Source: an uncultured Lachnospiraceae bacterium (GTDB taxonomy: Bacteria; Bacillota; Clostridia; Lachnospirales; Anaerotignaceae). From it: DNA of 52,141 nucleotides. Positions 35,031 to 44,149 of this stretch are shown one piece after another. The first letter of the stretch is position 1; each line of letters opens with the position of its first letter. The stretch lies in NCBI GenBank assembly GCA_944384295.1, contig CALWSU010000013.1:1-52141 (forward strand), written 5' to 3'. Position numbers and translations under genes: made by a program. A model generated the notes under the pieces. That model saw nothing but the letters and a program-made list of their open reading frames with translations, had not been told where the DNA came from and searched no databases.

Positions 35031-35504
35031 ATGAAAAAAATCAATTTTGTATCACTGGACGCCGTAACCCTGCAATGGCTGCGTGATATTTCTGTCAGTC
35101 GGCATGCGGAATTTGCAAAGAGTGTGGAAGAATTGTTGCGTGGTGATGTGGTTTCTTTGATGTTGGAATTGGGGAACGAAGAAACCATTTTATATGAGGA
35201 GAAAATCACAGTTGGGGATTTGGAAATCTATCCCAAACGGCGTGCTGTACTGCGTGACGGCATAGAAATTGCTTTGACGCCCAAAGAGTTTGATATTCTT
35301 TGTTTTTTGGCAAAAAACAAAGGGGAAGTGTTTATAAAAGAGCAAATTTATCAAGCGGTATGGGAAGAAGGCTATTATTTGGCAGACAGCAACATTATGG
35401 CGTTTATCCGAAAATTGCGAAAAAAAATAGAACCCAATCCAGACGCGCCAATCTATATTTTGACCATATGGGGCATTGGCTATAAATGCAGTGACAAAAT
35501 ATAA
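35031..35504 (+). CDS. orphan OmpR/PhoB-type winged-helix regulator
   Basis: 157 residues. The C-terminal half (about 62-157) is a winged helix of the OmpR class: RAVLRDGIEIALTPKEFDILCFLAKNKGEVF then QAVWEEGYYLADSNIMAFIRKLRKKIEPNPDAPIYILTIWGIGYK. The N-terminal 60 residues (INFVSLDAVTLQWLRDISVSRH...) are too short for and do not resemble a receiver domain; no phosphorylatable Asp pocket is seen. It starts 15 nt after the mgtA stop with AAAGGGGGG upstream, so it may share the mgtA message and regulate it. Confidence 0.85.
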   Translation: MKKINFVSLDAVTLQWLRDISVSRHAEFAKSVEELLRGDVVSLMLELGNEETILYEEKITVGDLEIYPKRRAVLRDGIEIALTPKEFDILCFLAKNKGEVFIKEQIYQAVWEEGYYLADSNIMAFIRKLRKKIEPNPDAPIYILTIWGIGYKCSDKI

Positions 35505-35552
35505 AATATAAAATATAAAGCATAAAGTACAGACTGTCAAAAAACTAGATTT

Positions 35553-35890
35553 TATACTTTTTTCAAGAACGCGGAAGGGGTTGGGAAACGATGGTCAACA
35601 CGTTTGCTGCGCAAACGCCAGCCATAAATGGCTGTCCGCACTTCTTTGCGGTGTGTCATTTCCCAACTGGAATCCGCAGTCGGAATTCATTTCCGACGAG
35701 GAAAAGCAGAAGTTTCAAGGCTTTTAAGCCAATGGAATGCCGCACCCCGAAAGAGACGGGGGCAGCGAAGCTGACTTTGCGAAGCAAAGTGCTTGACCAG
35801 GGCTTTATACTTCTGTCTGCTCGTCAAAGGCTTGAATGAAATGAGCCTTTGACGACAGGGTATCGACTTTTTCGACATCCTGAAAGTATA
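35553..35890 (+). repeat. palindromic mosaic element (MITE-like)
   Basis: A dense run of hairpins with no coding content, bounded by TATACTTT at the left and AAAGTATA at the right (8-bp terminal inverted repeats). Inside: an outer stem GTTGGGAAA with TTTCCCAAC, enclosing CGTTTGC-GCAAACG, CAGCCAT-ATGGCTG and CCGCAC-GCGG hairpins; then GTCGGAAT-ATTTCCGAC; then the paired-hairpin repeat at 35810-35882. Occupies most of the 506-bp gap between the regulator and the MBL gene. An open frame at 35591-35839 is regarded as spurious. Confidence 0.7.
35810..35882 (+). repeat. paired-hairpin REP-like repeat, copy 2
   Basis: Same two hairpins as copy 1, with GGTATCGA and TCGACATCC instead of GGTGTCGA and TCGACACCC in the second, a compensated change that keeps the stem (GT... 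to AT pairing). It forms the right part of the mosaic element. Confidence 0.85.
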
Positions 35891-35894
35891 GGAC

Positions 35895-35923
35895 TTGCGC
35901 AAAAGAGTCAGTACATGTATACT
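35895..35923 (+). promoter_or_regulatory. sigma-A promoter of the MBL hydrolase gene
   Basis: TTGCGC (35895-35900), 17-bp spacer, TATACT (35918-35923), about 90 bp before the start. Confidence 0.65.
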
Positions 35924-36011
35924 ACACAAAAAGGCAATCATAGAAAACAATGAAAAAAAACAATAGAAAATGATAAGCAAGCAATTGCAGAAAAAAGGAG
36001 GTCAACCAACT

Positions 36012-36620
36012 ATGACAATCAAAACTTTAGAAATCGGTACCATTGGTACAAATTGCTATGTGGTATCTGATGCAGAGGGAACCGCAGCCATCATAGACTG
36101 TGACGGCAATCCAGCCCCTTTGTTTGACTATATCGCCAACAATCAGCTCAAACCGACCCATATACTATTGACACATGGACATTATGACCATATTGGTGCT
36201 GTACAGGCAGTGCAGGAAAAATATGGCTGCAAGATTTATGCTGCAAAACAGGAAGCGCATGTTTTGGCAGACCCTGCAATCAATTGTTCTTTGTATAGTG
36301 GTATGCCCATTTCTCTGCATGCAGATGTAGCAGTGGAAGAAGGCGATACCATACAAGTGGGTACTTTGCAATTTCGCGTGATGCATACACCAGGACATAC
36401 AGAAGGCAGTGTATGCTATTTGGTAGAAGATGCCATTTTCTCTGGGGATACTTTGTTCCAAGGCTCTTGTGGCAGAACCGATTTACCAAGTGGAGATTGG
36501 GCAACTATATTGCGTTCTTTGAAACGTCTGCGCGAATTGCCGGGCAATTATACCGTATATCCAGGACATGGACCCGCAACCACATTGGATATCGAACGCC
36601 GTATGAATCCGTATATGTAA
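36012..36620 (+). CDS. MBL-fold metallo-hydrolase (glyoxalase II-like)
   Basis: 202 residues with the complete metal-binding set: THGHYDH near 56-62, HTPGHT at about 125-130, SGDTLF at 146-151 (Asp), and PGHGP near 187-191. The short single-domain form (YcbL-like) hydrolyses thioesters such as S-lactoylglutathione or other small esters; the physiological substrate is not shown by the sequence. ATG 36012 lies 8 nt after AAAAAAGGAGG. A 14-codon upstream extension is open but unsupported. Confidence 0.92.
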   Translation: MTIKTLEIGTIGTNCYVVSDAEGTAAIIDCDGNPAPLFDYIANNQLKPTHILLTHGHYDHIGAVQAVQEKYGCKIYAAKQEAHVLADPAINCSLYSGMPISLHADVAVEEGDTIQVGTLQFRVMHTPGHTEGSVCYLVEDAIFSGDTLFQGSCGRTDLPSGDWATILRSLKRLRELPGNYTVYPGHGPATTLDIERRMNPYM

Positions 36621-36744
36621 TATAAGGAATATTGTAATATCATATTATCGTGATATAAAAAAGCAATCTGCACATCAACCAAAAACCAAAGTTCTGTTTT
36701 GTGTCCTCTTGCCATAAGTTGAAAGGAGGGGAGGCGAAACAACG

Positions 36745-37209
36745 ATGTCAAACGCATTTTGGCGGATATTTTGTGTATGTTATGCTTTGGCAACCTTGCG
36801 CAAAGCAAAAACAAAACGTGCATCCGTCTGTCATGGTTTTTTGGCTGGTGTCGCGGTTGCCTTTTTTTGTCTGCATTTTTTGCCTGCTGTGTTTGAAACA
36901 GGGCTGTTTTATATCGCGGCAGCAGGTGTGCTGGCTGGTGTGGCATTGGGTACAGCGGTTGAAAAACGTATGTTACATTGGGGCGGTTGTCTGTTTTTTG
37001 GTTTGGCGGCTGTATTTTTTCGTGATACACCACAACAGCTTTTTATGACGTTGTTGCAGGCGGTAATTGGTGGCGTATGTCTGTATTTGGCATGTGGCAC
37101 CGTTTTGCCGGAACAGATGGAAACCAAAGAAAGTGTGCTGCGTGCCGCTGGAGGGATAGTCGGTTTTTGGATAGGCGTGTGGCTGGATTTTGGTATATTG
37201 GGCGCATGA
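36745..37209 (+). CDS. small integral membrane protein of unknown function
   Basis: 154 residues with about five membrane segments (27-45, 51-70, 76-93, 97-115 and 133-151), no cysteine-cluster or catalytic motif seen. An AAAGGAGGGGAGG site lies 11 nt before ATG 36745. It is followed at once by a 20-bp stem terminator and preceded by the MBL gene, so it may share that transcript. I do not recognise the family. Confidence 0.65.
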   Translation: MSNAFWRIFCVCYALATLRKAKTKRASVCHGFLAGVAVAFFCLHFLPAVFETGLFYIAAAGVLAGVALGTAVEKRMLHWGGCLFFGLAAVFFRDTPQQLFMTLLQAVIGGVCLYLACGTVLPEQMETKESVLRAAGGIVGFWIGVWLDFGILGA

Positions 37210-37257
37210 CAAAGGCGGTGGGAAAACTGCAAACATACAGTTTTCCCACCGCCTTTG
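37210..37257. terminator. bidirectional terminator
   Basis: A perfect 20-bp stem (37210-37229 with 37238-37257) between convergent genes. Confidence 0.92.
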
Positions 37258-37297
37258 TATAAAAATGTATAAAATACATAAAAAGAGAAGTCATTGG

Positions 37298-37816
37298 TTA
37301 ATGTGTCGAAACGTATTTATAGATTTTTGCTTTATAAAATGCGTATCCTACGATTAAGAAAATCACAAAGCCGGCACTGCCTTGTACAATGTTTTCGGGG
37401 ATAGAGGTCAACGCAACCGCAAAGCTTTTTTGCAGTACTGCACCACCAAAATAATATCCAACTATCATCCAGATGATACCAATGATAGAAGCAAAAACAT
37501 TACGCACGCTGAGAAAGTGTGGGTCTTGTGGAGAAAAATGTGACAGTTTGCCAACAAGATACCCCATCAAGCCTTTGATAATGAGTGTAAAAGGTGCCCA
37601 ATGTGCATAACCGCTTAATACGTCCGCCAGTGCGGAGCCGACCCCGCCTGCGACCATACCATATCTCCAGCCAAAAAATAGACTGATTAATAGAATCATA
37701 CTGTCCCCTAAATGGATATAACCATTGGTAGCAGATACGGGAACTTGCAATACCATAGTCGATACAGTGACTAAAGCAATCATCAAACCTTGCAGACAAA
37801 TATTTTTTGTTTTCAT
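37298..37816 (-). CDS. ECF transporter S-component (PF07155 type)
   Basis: 172 residues, about six membrane segments. TNGYIHLGDSMILLISLFFGWRYGMVAGGVGSALADVLSGY (about 30-70) is the signature of the ECF riboflavin-type S family, which also covers vitamin B6/pyrimidine-precursor carriers. S-components capture a vitamin and share an EcfA/EcfT energy module, which is not in this window. The substrate cannot be read from the sequence. Ribosome site GAGGTGAT precedes the ATG. It is divergent from copA, with a 13-bp inverted repeat between them. Confidence 0.88.
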   Translation of the reverse strand: MKTKNICLQGLMIALVTVSTMVLQVPVSATNGYIHLGDSMILLISLFFGWRYGMVAGGVGSALADVLSGYAHWAPFTLIIKGLMGYLVGKLSHFSPQDPHFLSVRNVFASIIGIIWMIVGYYFGGAVLQKSFAVALTSIPENIVQGSAGFVIFLIVGYAFYKAKIYKYVSTH

Positions 37817-37922
37817 AAATCATCACCTCTGTATTTACTGATTGGAAACTTTTTTAGAAAGATTGCATGCACTTTTCTGGAATCTGATATTATGGTATCA
37901 TAGCGCGAAAATAAATGCTATG

Positions 37923-37959
37923 ATTGTATGGGTACGTTCTTAAATTGTACCCATACAAT
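37923..37959. promoter_or_regulatory. 13-bp inverted repeat between divergent genes
   Basis: ATTGTATGGGTAC (37923-37935) and GTACCCATACAAT (37947-37959) form a perfect 13-bp inverted repeat with an 11-nt loop. It stands between divergent ECF-S and copA promoters. It could be an operator for either or a terminator-like hairpin; no U run follows on the minus strand. Confidence 0.6.
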
Positions 37960-37997
37960 ATTTGGAAAATCATACTATTTTTCTGTGACTTCTGTCA

Positions 37998-38026
37998 TTG
38001 ACATATGACGAAAAAAGGAATACAAT
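37998..38026 (+). promoter_or_regulatory. sigma-A promoter of copA
   Basis: TTGACA (37998-38003), 17-bp spacer, TACAAT (38021-38026): a near-perfect promoter. Confidence 0.88.
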
Positions 38027-38039
38027 GCAAAAGAAAGTG

Positions 38040-38059
38040 TAGTTTACTATAGCTAACTA
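38040..38059 (+). promoter_or_regulatory. imperfect 20-bp palindrome at the copA start site
   Basis: TAGTTTACTATAGCTAACTA pairs in 8 of 10 positions and lies 14 bp after the -10 box, a repressor-site position. It does not match the CopY TACAnnTGTA box. Confidence 0.45.
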
Positions 38060-38084
38060 ATGAGGATAGAAAGGAGCGCAAGCA

Positions 38085-40616
38085 GTGAAACAAAAATTTG
38101 ATGTAACAGGTATGACATGTTCTGCCTGCTCTGCGCATGTAGAAAAAAGCGTCAATGGGCTTTGTGGCATACAAAGTGTGAATGTCAATCTGCTCCAAAA
38201 TAGCATGGTGGTAGAGTATGACGAAACCAAACTGCGCACGGAGGACATTATACAAGCAGTCCAGAGCGGCGGCTATGGTGCGCAAGTGCAAGGGGAAACC
38301 AAAGCACAGCAAAAACAAACCAATGTTGCCGCACAAGAGCAAAAACAAATGAAACAACGTTTGATTGCATCATTTTGTTTTTTGATTCCTTTGTTCTATA
38401 TTTCTATGGGGCATATGATGGGCGCGCCATTGCCTGCGATTTTGCAAGGGGAAGAAAACTTGCTTTTGTTCGCTTTGACACAATTGCTTTTGACCATACC
38501 TGTGTTATTTATCAATCGGAAATATTTTATCGTTGGATTTCGGTCATTATGGCATCGTGCGCCGAATATGGATTCTTTGATTGCATTGGGTGCGACAGCG
38601 TCAGTTGTGTATAGTGTGTTTGCCATTTATGCCATGGCGTATTATACAGGACATGGCGATTTATCTACGGCACATCATTATGGTATGGAACTGTATTTTG
38701 AATCGGCTGCCATGATTCTGACATTGATTACAGTTGGGAAATATATGGAAAGCCGCGCAAAGGGGAAAACGTCAGAAGCCATTGCAAAGTTGATGGATTT
38801 AGCCCCGAAAACAGCAGTGGTAGAGCGCGACGGAAAAGAAATGGAAATCCCAATCGAGCAAGTTGTGGCAGGCGATGTGATTGTGGTACGTCCGGGACAA
38901 AGCATACCAGTCGATGGCGAAATCATAGAAGGGTTTTCCGCAGTCGATGAAAGCGCGATTACAGGTGAAAGTATCCCGGTTGAAAAAGAAGTTGGCGCGC
39001 GTGTGATTGGTGCAACCATCAATAAAAGTGGCTTTTTCAAAATGAAAGCGACACATGTTGGAAAAGATACCACATTGGCACAAATCATTGCTTTGGTAGA
39101 AGAAGCAGGTGCATCGAAAGCACCCATTGCCAAACTTGCAGATAAAGTCAGTGGGATTTTTGTACCGACTGTGATTTCGATTGCTGTGCTGGCGGCTGCA
39201 ATTTGGTATTTTGCAGGCAATCAATCTTTTGCGTTTGCGCTTTCAATTGGGATAGCGGTTTTGGTCATTTCTTGCCCGTGTGCATTGGGTCTGGCAACAC
39301 CTACTGCAATCATGGTAGGCACTGGAAAAGGCGCGGAATATGGTATTTTGGTCAAATCCGCAGAAAGTTTAGAAACCGCACATCAAATTCAAACCGTTGT
39401 ATTAGATAAAACAGGAACCTTGACGCAAGGGAAACCGATTGTAACAGATATTGCATTGGCAAAAGGGATATTGCGCAACCGCCTTTTGAAACAAGCGGCA
39501 GCCGTTGAGGCGTTGTCTGAACACCCACTCGCGGAGGCAGTGGTGGCATACGCCAAAGAAAAAGAATTGGAGATTTTGCCAGCACAAAATCTTGTGGCAA
39601 CAGCAGGACAAGGCATTATGGCAGAGGTAGAAGGCAAACGGATACTGGCAGGCAATCGAAAATTGATGGAACAAAACAAAATTGATATTTCTGCTATGTT
39701 GCAGCAAGCGGAAACATTCGCAAATGCAGGAAAAACCCCTTTGTTTTTTGCGGAAAATGATACCTGTTTGGGCATACTTGCTTTGGCAGATACACTCAAA
39801 CCTTCCAGTAAAGACGCTGTAGACGCATTTCATCGCATGGGAATTGATGTTGTAATGTTGACAGGTGACAATCAAAAAACAGCAAATGCCATTGCGTCCC
39901 AGCTTGGCATACAAGCGGTAGCAGAAGTATTACCACAGGAAAAAGAACAAGAAGTGCGCCGTTTGCAGCAAAGTGGAAAAAAAGTTGCTATGATTGGGGA
40001 TGGTATCAACGATGCGCCGGCTTTGATGCGTGCAGATGTGGGCATTGCAATCGGCGCTGGTACAGATATTGCGATGGAATCGGCAGATATTATCTTAATG
40101 AAAAGCGACTTGATGGATGCGGTAACAGCCATTGAATTGAGTCATGCAACCATACGCAATATCAAAGAGAATTTGTTTTGGGCATTTTTCTATAATGTAT
40201 GTGGGATTCCTTTGGCGGCAGGCGTATTTTTCCCCATTTGGGGCTGGAAACTCAATCCTATGTTTGCGGCGGCAGCCATGAGTTTTAGTTCCGCTTTTGT
40301 GGTAGGGAATGCACTGCGTTTAAAATTATTCCGACCCAAACAGGAAAAACCGAAATCTACAAATATACAAAATCATCAAAATATGAAACAAAAACAGGAG
40401 GAAATAGGTATGAAAAAAGTATTAAAAATTGATGGTATGATGTGTAATCATTGCACAGGACGTGTGGAACAAGCATTGAATGCAATGGACGGGGTACAGG
40501 CGAGTGTAAGTCTGGAGGAAAAAAGCGCGACAGTGACACTCTCCAAAGATATCAGCGATGAGGCATTGGTGGAAACCGTCACAAAAGCAGGGTATGAAGT
40601 GGTAGACATACAATAA
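38085..40616 (+). CDS. copA: copper-translocating P1B-type ATPase CopA with fused CopZ-like domain
   Basis: 843 residues. N-terminal HMA domain with GMTCSAC (C12, C15), about eight membrane segments, TGES in the actuator domain, ion-site CPC at 397-399, DKTGTLTQG (D441) and GDGINDAP in the ATPase core. After a hydrophobic end and an A/K-rich linker (about 755-775), a second HMA domain (776-843, GMMCNHC, Cys787/790) follows, which is unusual at a C-terminus and equals a whole CopZ. Start GTG after AAAGGAG. It exports Cu(I) from the cytoplasm. An internal start (40410) may also give free CopZ. Confidence 0.95.
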   Translation: MKQKFDVTGMTCSACSAHVEKSVNGLCGIQSVNVNLLQNSMVVEYDETKLRTEDIIQAVQSGGYGAQVQGETKAQQKQTNVAAQEQKQMKQRLIASFCFLIPLFYISMGHMMGAPLPAILQGEENLLLFALTQLLLTIPVLFINRKYFIVGFRSLWHRAPNMDSLIALGATASVVYSVFAIYAMAYYTGHGDLSTAHHYGMELYFESAAMILTLITVGKYMESRAKGKTSEAIAKLMDLAPKTAVVERDGKEMEIPIEQVVAGDVIVVRPGQSIPVDGEIIEGFSAVDESAITGESIPVEKEVGARVIGATINKSGFFKMKATHVGKDTTLAQIIALVEEAGASKAPIAKLADKVSGIFVPTVISIAVLAAAIWYFAGNQSFAFALSIGIAVLVISCPCALGLATPTAIMVGTGKGAEYGILVKSAESLETAHQIQTVVLDKTGTLTQGKPIVTDIALAKGILRNRLLKQAAAVEALSEHPLAEAVVAYAKEKELEILPAQNLVATAGQGIMAEVEGKRILAGNRKLMEQNKIDISAMLQQAETFANAGKTPLFFAENDTCLGILALADTLKPSSKDAVDAFHRMGIDVVMLTGDNQKTANAIASQLGIQAVAEVLPQEKEQEVRRLQQSGKKVAMIGDGINDAPALMRADVGIAIGAGTDIAMESADIILMKSDLMDAVTAIELSHATIRNIKENLFWAFFYNVCGIPLAAGVFFPIWGWKLNPMFAAAAMSFSSAFVVGNALRLKLFRPKQEKPKSTNIQNHQNMKQKQEEIGMKKVLKIDGMMCNHCTGRVEQALNAMDGVQASVSLEEKSATVTLSKDISDEALVETVTKAGYEVVDIQ
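40410..40616 (+). CDS. copZ: CopZ-like copper chaperone, internal in-frame start within copA
   Basis: Inside copA, ACAGGAGGAAATAGGT precedes an in-frame ATG at 40410, a strong ribosome site that no internal position needs. The 68-residue product [15 protein letters not shown]... is the exact length and shape of CopZ. The same codons serve as the C-terminal domain of CopA. I infer that both forms are made, so one gene yields pump and chaperone. Confidence 0.6.
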   Translation: MKKVLKIDGMMCNHCTGRVEQALNAMDGVQASVSLEEKSATVTLSKDISDEALVETVTKAGYEVVDIQ

Positions 40617-40617
40617 T

Positions 40618-41172
40618 ATGCAAGAGAAAAAGCAACAAAAAAAACAACAAAAAAAACAACAAAGTCCACAATTTGTGTCGCATACTTTCCCACCGATTTA
40701 TGATGCAAACAGCCGTTTGTTGATTTTGGGTAGTATACCTTCTGTAAAATCCAGAGAGCAGGCATTTTATTATGGACACCCACAAAATCGTTTTTGGCGT
40801 GTTTTAGCATCACTTTGCAAAACAGAATTGCCACAGACCAAAGAAGAAAAAATACAGCTTTTGCGTATCCATGGCATTGCGTTATATGATACCATACAAA
40901 GCTGTACTATCATAGGTAGTAGTGACAGTTCGATACGCGATGTCACACCGGCAGATTTGGAACCCATTTTTGCCTGTGCTGGACAAATTCCTGTGTTTTG
41001 TAATGGTGCTACTTCATATCGTTTGTATCAAAAGCATCTGTATCCCAAAACAGGCAGGAAAGCGGTACAGCTTCCCTCGACCAGTCCCGCCAATGCGGCA
41101 TGGCGTTTGGAACGTTTGCAAGAAGCGTGGCAAGAAGCATTGGGGCATTTGTTGTTACATGTAGAAACGTAA
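40618..41172 (+). CDS. DNA-deoxyinosine glycosylase (uracil-DNA glycosylase superfamily)
   Basis: 184 residues. LLILGSIPSVKSREQAFYYGHPQNRFWRVLA near 34-64 is the signature of hypoxanthine-DNA (family 6) glycosylases, and the C-terminal QLPSTSPANAA is the superfamily's SPxx motif region. It removes deaminated adenine from DNA. The N-terminal K/Q-rich stretch (KKQQKKQQKKQQ) is a low-complexity tail. The ATG lies 2 nt after the copA stop without an obvious ribosome site, so it may be translationally coupled to copA. Confidence 0.88.
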   Translation: MQEKKQQKKQQKKQQSPQFVSHTFPPIYDANSRLLILGSIPSVKSREQAFYYGHPQNRFWRVLASLCKTELPQTKEEKIQLLRIHGIALYDTIQSCTIIGSSDSSIRDVTPADLEPIFACAGQIPVFCNGATSYRLYQKHLYPKTGRKAVQLPSTSPANAAWRLERLQEAWQEALGHLLLHVET

Positions 41173-41248
41173 GCAGAAATTTTTATATTTTTTGTATATT
41201 CGTATATATTCGTATATTCATATCTTTGTATATTTGTATATTGGCATC

Positions 41249-41285
41249 AGGAGCGTGGCGCATACTGCAAACGCTCCTTGTTTTC
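41249..41285 (+). terminator. rho-independent terminator
   Basis: AGGAGCGT (41249-41256) pairs with ACGCTCCT (41271-41278), followed by TTGTTTTCT. Upstream, 41190-41240 holds repeated TATATTCGTA-type units. Confidence 0.75.
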
Positions 41286-41355
41286 TCTGACTGCAAAATA
41301 TATTTTTCTCTGATATTGTTTGTTTTTTTTGCGTAGCATTTACAAAAAAGGGAGA

Positions 41356-41384
41356 TTGCCTTTTTGGAAAAGATATGCTAGAAT
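41356..41384 (+). promoter_or_regulatory. sigma-A promoter of ftsH
   Basis: TTGCCT (41356-41361), 17-bp spacer, TAGAAT (41379-41384), about 80 bp before the ftsH start. Confidence 0.7.
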
Positions 41385-41466
41385 TGTAAATTGATATGTT
41401 ATACAATGCAGTATGCAGTATCAAAAGAAAATAAAAAAATCATTATGCGAAATAGGGGGGAATCTC

Positions 41467-43521
41467 TTGAAGAAATACTGGCAGTCAGCAGGTCTGTATC
41501 TGCTGATTTTTGTAATTATTCTTGGCGCGCTGGCATTCAGCGGCAAGGGTTTGATGCAGCAACAGCAAGATGTAAAAGTATATGTATATAGCGATTTGCT
41601 GCGAGAATTGGAAAATGATACTGTCAAAGCAATTGAAGTCACAACAAATACAGGAAGCGGCGATGTAACCGCTTTGGCGGTATTGGACGATGGTACCACC
41701 ATACAGACCACCGTTCCTAGTATCACTGCTTTGATGGAAAAACTCAATACTATGCCGGCAGAAGGCAGTGACATTCAAATCATCACAGACAGCAAGAAAG
41801 AAAGCATGCTTTCTGCACTTTTGCCATCTTTGATTATGATGATTATTATGGTAGTGCTGTTTGTGGTACTGTTCGGCAAAATGCAGGGCGGTGGCGGCAA
41901 AATGGCATCGTTCGGCAAGAGCAGAGCAAAAATGAATGTAGATGAAAAAAATAAAGTCACATTTGACAATGTGGCAGGCTGTGACGAAGAAAAAGCCGAA
42001 CTCGAAGAATTGGTACAATTTTTGAAAAATCCGAAAAAATTTACAGACCTTGGTGCAAGAATCCCAAAAGGTGTATTGCTGGTGGGACCTCCGGGGACTG
42101 GTAAAACATTGCTGGCAAAAGCAGTAGCAGGGGAAGCTGGCGTACCATTCTTCTCTATTTCTGGTTCTGACTTTGTGGAAATGTTCGTCGGTGTTGGTGC
42201 TTCTCGTGTGCGTGATTTGTTCGACCAAGCGAAGAAAAATTCACCTAGTATTGTATTTATTGATGAAATTGACGCTGTGGGTAGACGCAGAGGCGCAGGC
42301 TTAGGCGGCGGACATGATGAACGGGAACAGACACTCAACCAGTTATTGGTAGAAATGGACGGTTTCGGCATCAATGAAAGCGTTATCATCATTGCAGCTA
42401 CCAACCGTGCCGATATTTTGGACCCTGCATTGTTGCGTCCAGGTCGTTTCGATAGACAGGTATATGTCGGCAGACCCGATGTAAAAGGCAGAGAATCCAT
42501 TTTGCGCGTACATGCCAAAGGCAAACCATTAGCCGACGAAGTGGATTTGAAAGTCGTGGCACAAACCACAGCAGGCTTTACAGGCGCGGATTTGGCAAAC
42601 CTTTTGAATGAAGCGGCACTTTTGTCCGCAAGAGATGGCAAAACAGCCATTGATATGGAATCTTTACAAAAAGCACTGATTAAAATTGGTGTGGGTACTG
42701 AGAAAAAGACAAGAGTTATTTCGGAAAAAGAAAAATATATCACTGCGTATCATGAAAGTGGTCACGCGATTTTGTTTGAACGTTTGAGCGAATTAGATCC
42801 TGTACACAGCATTTCCATTATTCCAACTGGTATGGCAGGTGGGTATACTATGCCTTTGCCGGGAGAAGATAAGATGTATATGACAAAGCTGTATATGGAA
42901 CAGGAAATCGTCAGCCTGTTGGGCGGACGTGCGGCAGAAGCGCTGGTAATCAAAGATATTACAACAGGCGCATCAAATGATATTGAACGCGCGACAGCAA
43001 TGGCACGAAATATGGTAACACGTTATGGTATGAGCGAAATTTTAGGTCCAATCCAGTTTGGTGAAGACAGCAACGAAGTGTTCATTGGCAGAGATTGGGG
43101 ACATACCAGAAATTATGGCGAAGCAGTCGCAACCACAATTGACGAAGAAGTAAAACGTATTGTCACACATGCGTATAATGAAGCGTTGCGCATTTTGCAG
43201 GAAAATATGGAAGTACTGCATGCTTGTGCAAAAATGCTGGTTGATAAGGAAAAAATCACAGGTGATGAATTCCGCAAGCTGTTTGATGAGGAAGTACGTG
43301 CTGAGATTTTAGGTTTGACGAGTGTAGAAGAAGAACTGACAGAACAGGTAGACCAAGCAGATAACGAAGCAGAACAGACAGCGCAAACAGAAACCATCGC
43401 AGAAAATGCAACGGAAAATACAGTAGAAAATGCGGCGCAAGGCGAAGATGCGCAAACGTCCGCACATGTTGTACAAGATAGTGCAGAGGATACACAAGCA
43501 CCACAAGAAGATAAAACATGA
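41467..43521 (+). CDS. ftsH: ATP-dependent zinc metalloprotease FtsH
   Basis: 684 residues. Membrane segments at about 10-27 and 117-137 flank a small extracytoplasmic domain. AAA+ motifs: Walker A GPPGTGKT at 207-214, Walker [12 protein letters not shown] near 264-274, second region of homology [12 protein letters not shown]. Zinc site HESGH at 429-433. The Glu/Gln/Ala-rich tail after 610 is long and acidic. FtsH degrades membrane and short-lived proteins. The start is TTG 41467 after AGGGGGGAATCTC; the frame also opens at 41413 but has no ribosome site there. The next gene begins about 60 bp downstream. Confidence 0.96.
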   Translation: MKKYWQSAGLYLLIFVIILGALAFSGKGLMQQQQDVKVYVYSDLLRELENDTVKAIEVTTNTGSGDVTALAVLDDGTTIQTTVPSITALMEKLNTMPAEGSDIQIITDSKKESMLSALLPSLIMMIIMVVLFVVLFGKMQGGGGKMASFGKSRAKMNVDEKNKVTFDNVAGCDEEKAELEELVQFLKNPKKFTDLGARIPKGVLLVGPPGTGKTLLAKAVAGEAGVPFFSISGSDFVEMFVGVGASRVRDLFDQAKKNSPSIVFIDEIDAVGRRRGAGLGGGHDEREQTLNQLLVEMDGFGINESVIIIAATNRADILDPALLRPGRFDRQVYVGRPDVKGRESILRVHAKGKPLADEVDLKVVAQTTAGFTGADLANLLNEAALLSARDGKTAIDMESLQKALIKIGVGTEKKTRVISEKEKYITAYHESGHAILFERLSELDPVHSISIIPTGMAGGYTMPLPGEDKMYMTKLYMEQEIVSLLGGRAAEALVIKDITTGASNDIERATAMARNMVTRYGMSEILGPIQFGEDSNEVFIGRDWGHTRNYGEAVATTIDEEVKRIVTHAYNEALRILQENMEVLHACAKMLVDKEKITGDEFRKLFDEEVRAEILGLTSVEEELTEQVDQADNEAEQTAQTETIAENATENTVENAAQGEDAQTSAHVVQDSAEDTQAPQEDKT

Positions 43522-43582
43522 TAAAAACCATAAAAACACAAAACACAGTAACAAAGAAACATCAGAAAGGGGAATGACACAA

Positions 43583-43984
43583 ATGGAATTTAACAACATT
43601 GTACCAGGCATGAGCTATGAAAGAGAATTTATTGTAGAAGAAGGCGATACTGCGGCACATTTTGGCAATGACAATGTACCTGTTTTTGCATCTCCTAGAC
43701 TGCTGTCTTGGATTGAAGGCACAGCAATCGGTACAGTTGCGCCTTTCTTGCCCGCAGGTTGGGAAACCGTAGGTACCACTTTTGAATTCAAGCATTTGGC
43801 AGCAACACCAGTTGGTATGAAAGTGCGTGTGATTACAGAGTTGAAAGAAGTAAACGGCAAATTGCTGACATTCTCTGTCAAAGCATATGACGAAGTAGAT
43901 AAAATCTGTGAAGGTACACATGGTCGTGCAATCATTGATTTGAAAAAATTCCTTGGTCGTGTGAACGAAAAAGGCAAAAAATAA
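43583..43984 (+). CDS. hotdog-fold thioesterase (FlK-like)
   Basis: 133 residues of a single hotdog domain resembling fluoroacetyl-CoA thioesterase-type proteins: PGMSYEREFIVEEGDTAAHFGN at the start, VFASPRLLSWIEGTAIGTVAPFLP with the helix that carries the catalytic residues, and VGTTFEFKHLAATPVGMKV, where His-Leu-Ala-Ala-Thr-Pro-Val-Gly is a hallmark of the family. The start at 43583 follows AAAGGGGA by 9 nt; ATG 43574 is too close to it. It lies downstream of ftsH and before a terminator. The acyl-CoA substrate is unknown. Confidence 0.88.
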   Translation: MEFNNIVPGMSYEREFIVEEGDTAAHFGNDNVPVFASPRLLSWIEGTAIGTVAPFLPAGWETVGTTFEFKHLAATPVGMKVRVITELKEVNGKLLTFSVKAYDEVDKICEGTHGRAIIDLKKFLGRVNEKGKK

Positions 43985-44028
43985 AACCAATCAATTGTAA
44001 AAAATTGGTTGTTTGTGAGAAAACAAAA

Positions 44029-44070
44029 AAGCGGGCTTCATAGCATATTTGCGGAGAAGCCCGCTTCTTT
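44029..44070 (+). terminator. rho-independent terminator
   Basis: AAGCGGGCTTC (44029-44039) pairs with GAAGCCCGCTT (44056-44066), then CTTT. Confidence 0.8.
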
Positions 44071-44149
44071 CGTATTTTTACATCTGTACTATGTGTATCA
44101 TGTGTACCATATGTACCATATGACAAAGGTGGAAAGGAGATGTATACAG

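Noticed and set aside
35591..35839. Open frame within the palindrome mosaic
   Set aside because: It lies wholly in hairpins of repeat DNA, has no ribosome site and no recognisable product.
43430..43582. 51-codon extension of the thioesterase into the ftsH tail
   Set aside because: It overlaps ftsH in another frame, is Lys/His-rich and has no homologous domain; the ribosome site points to 43583.
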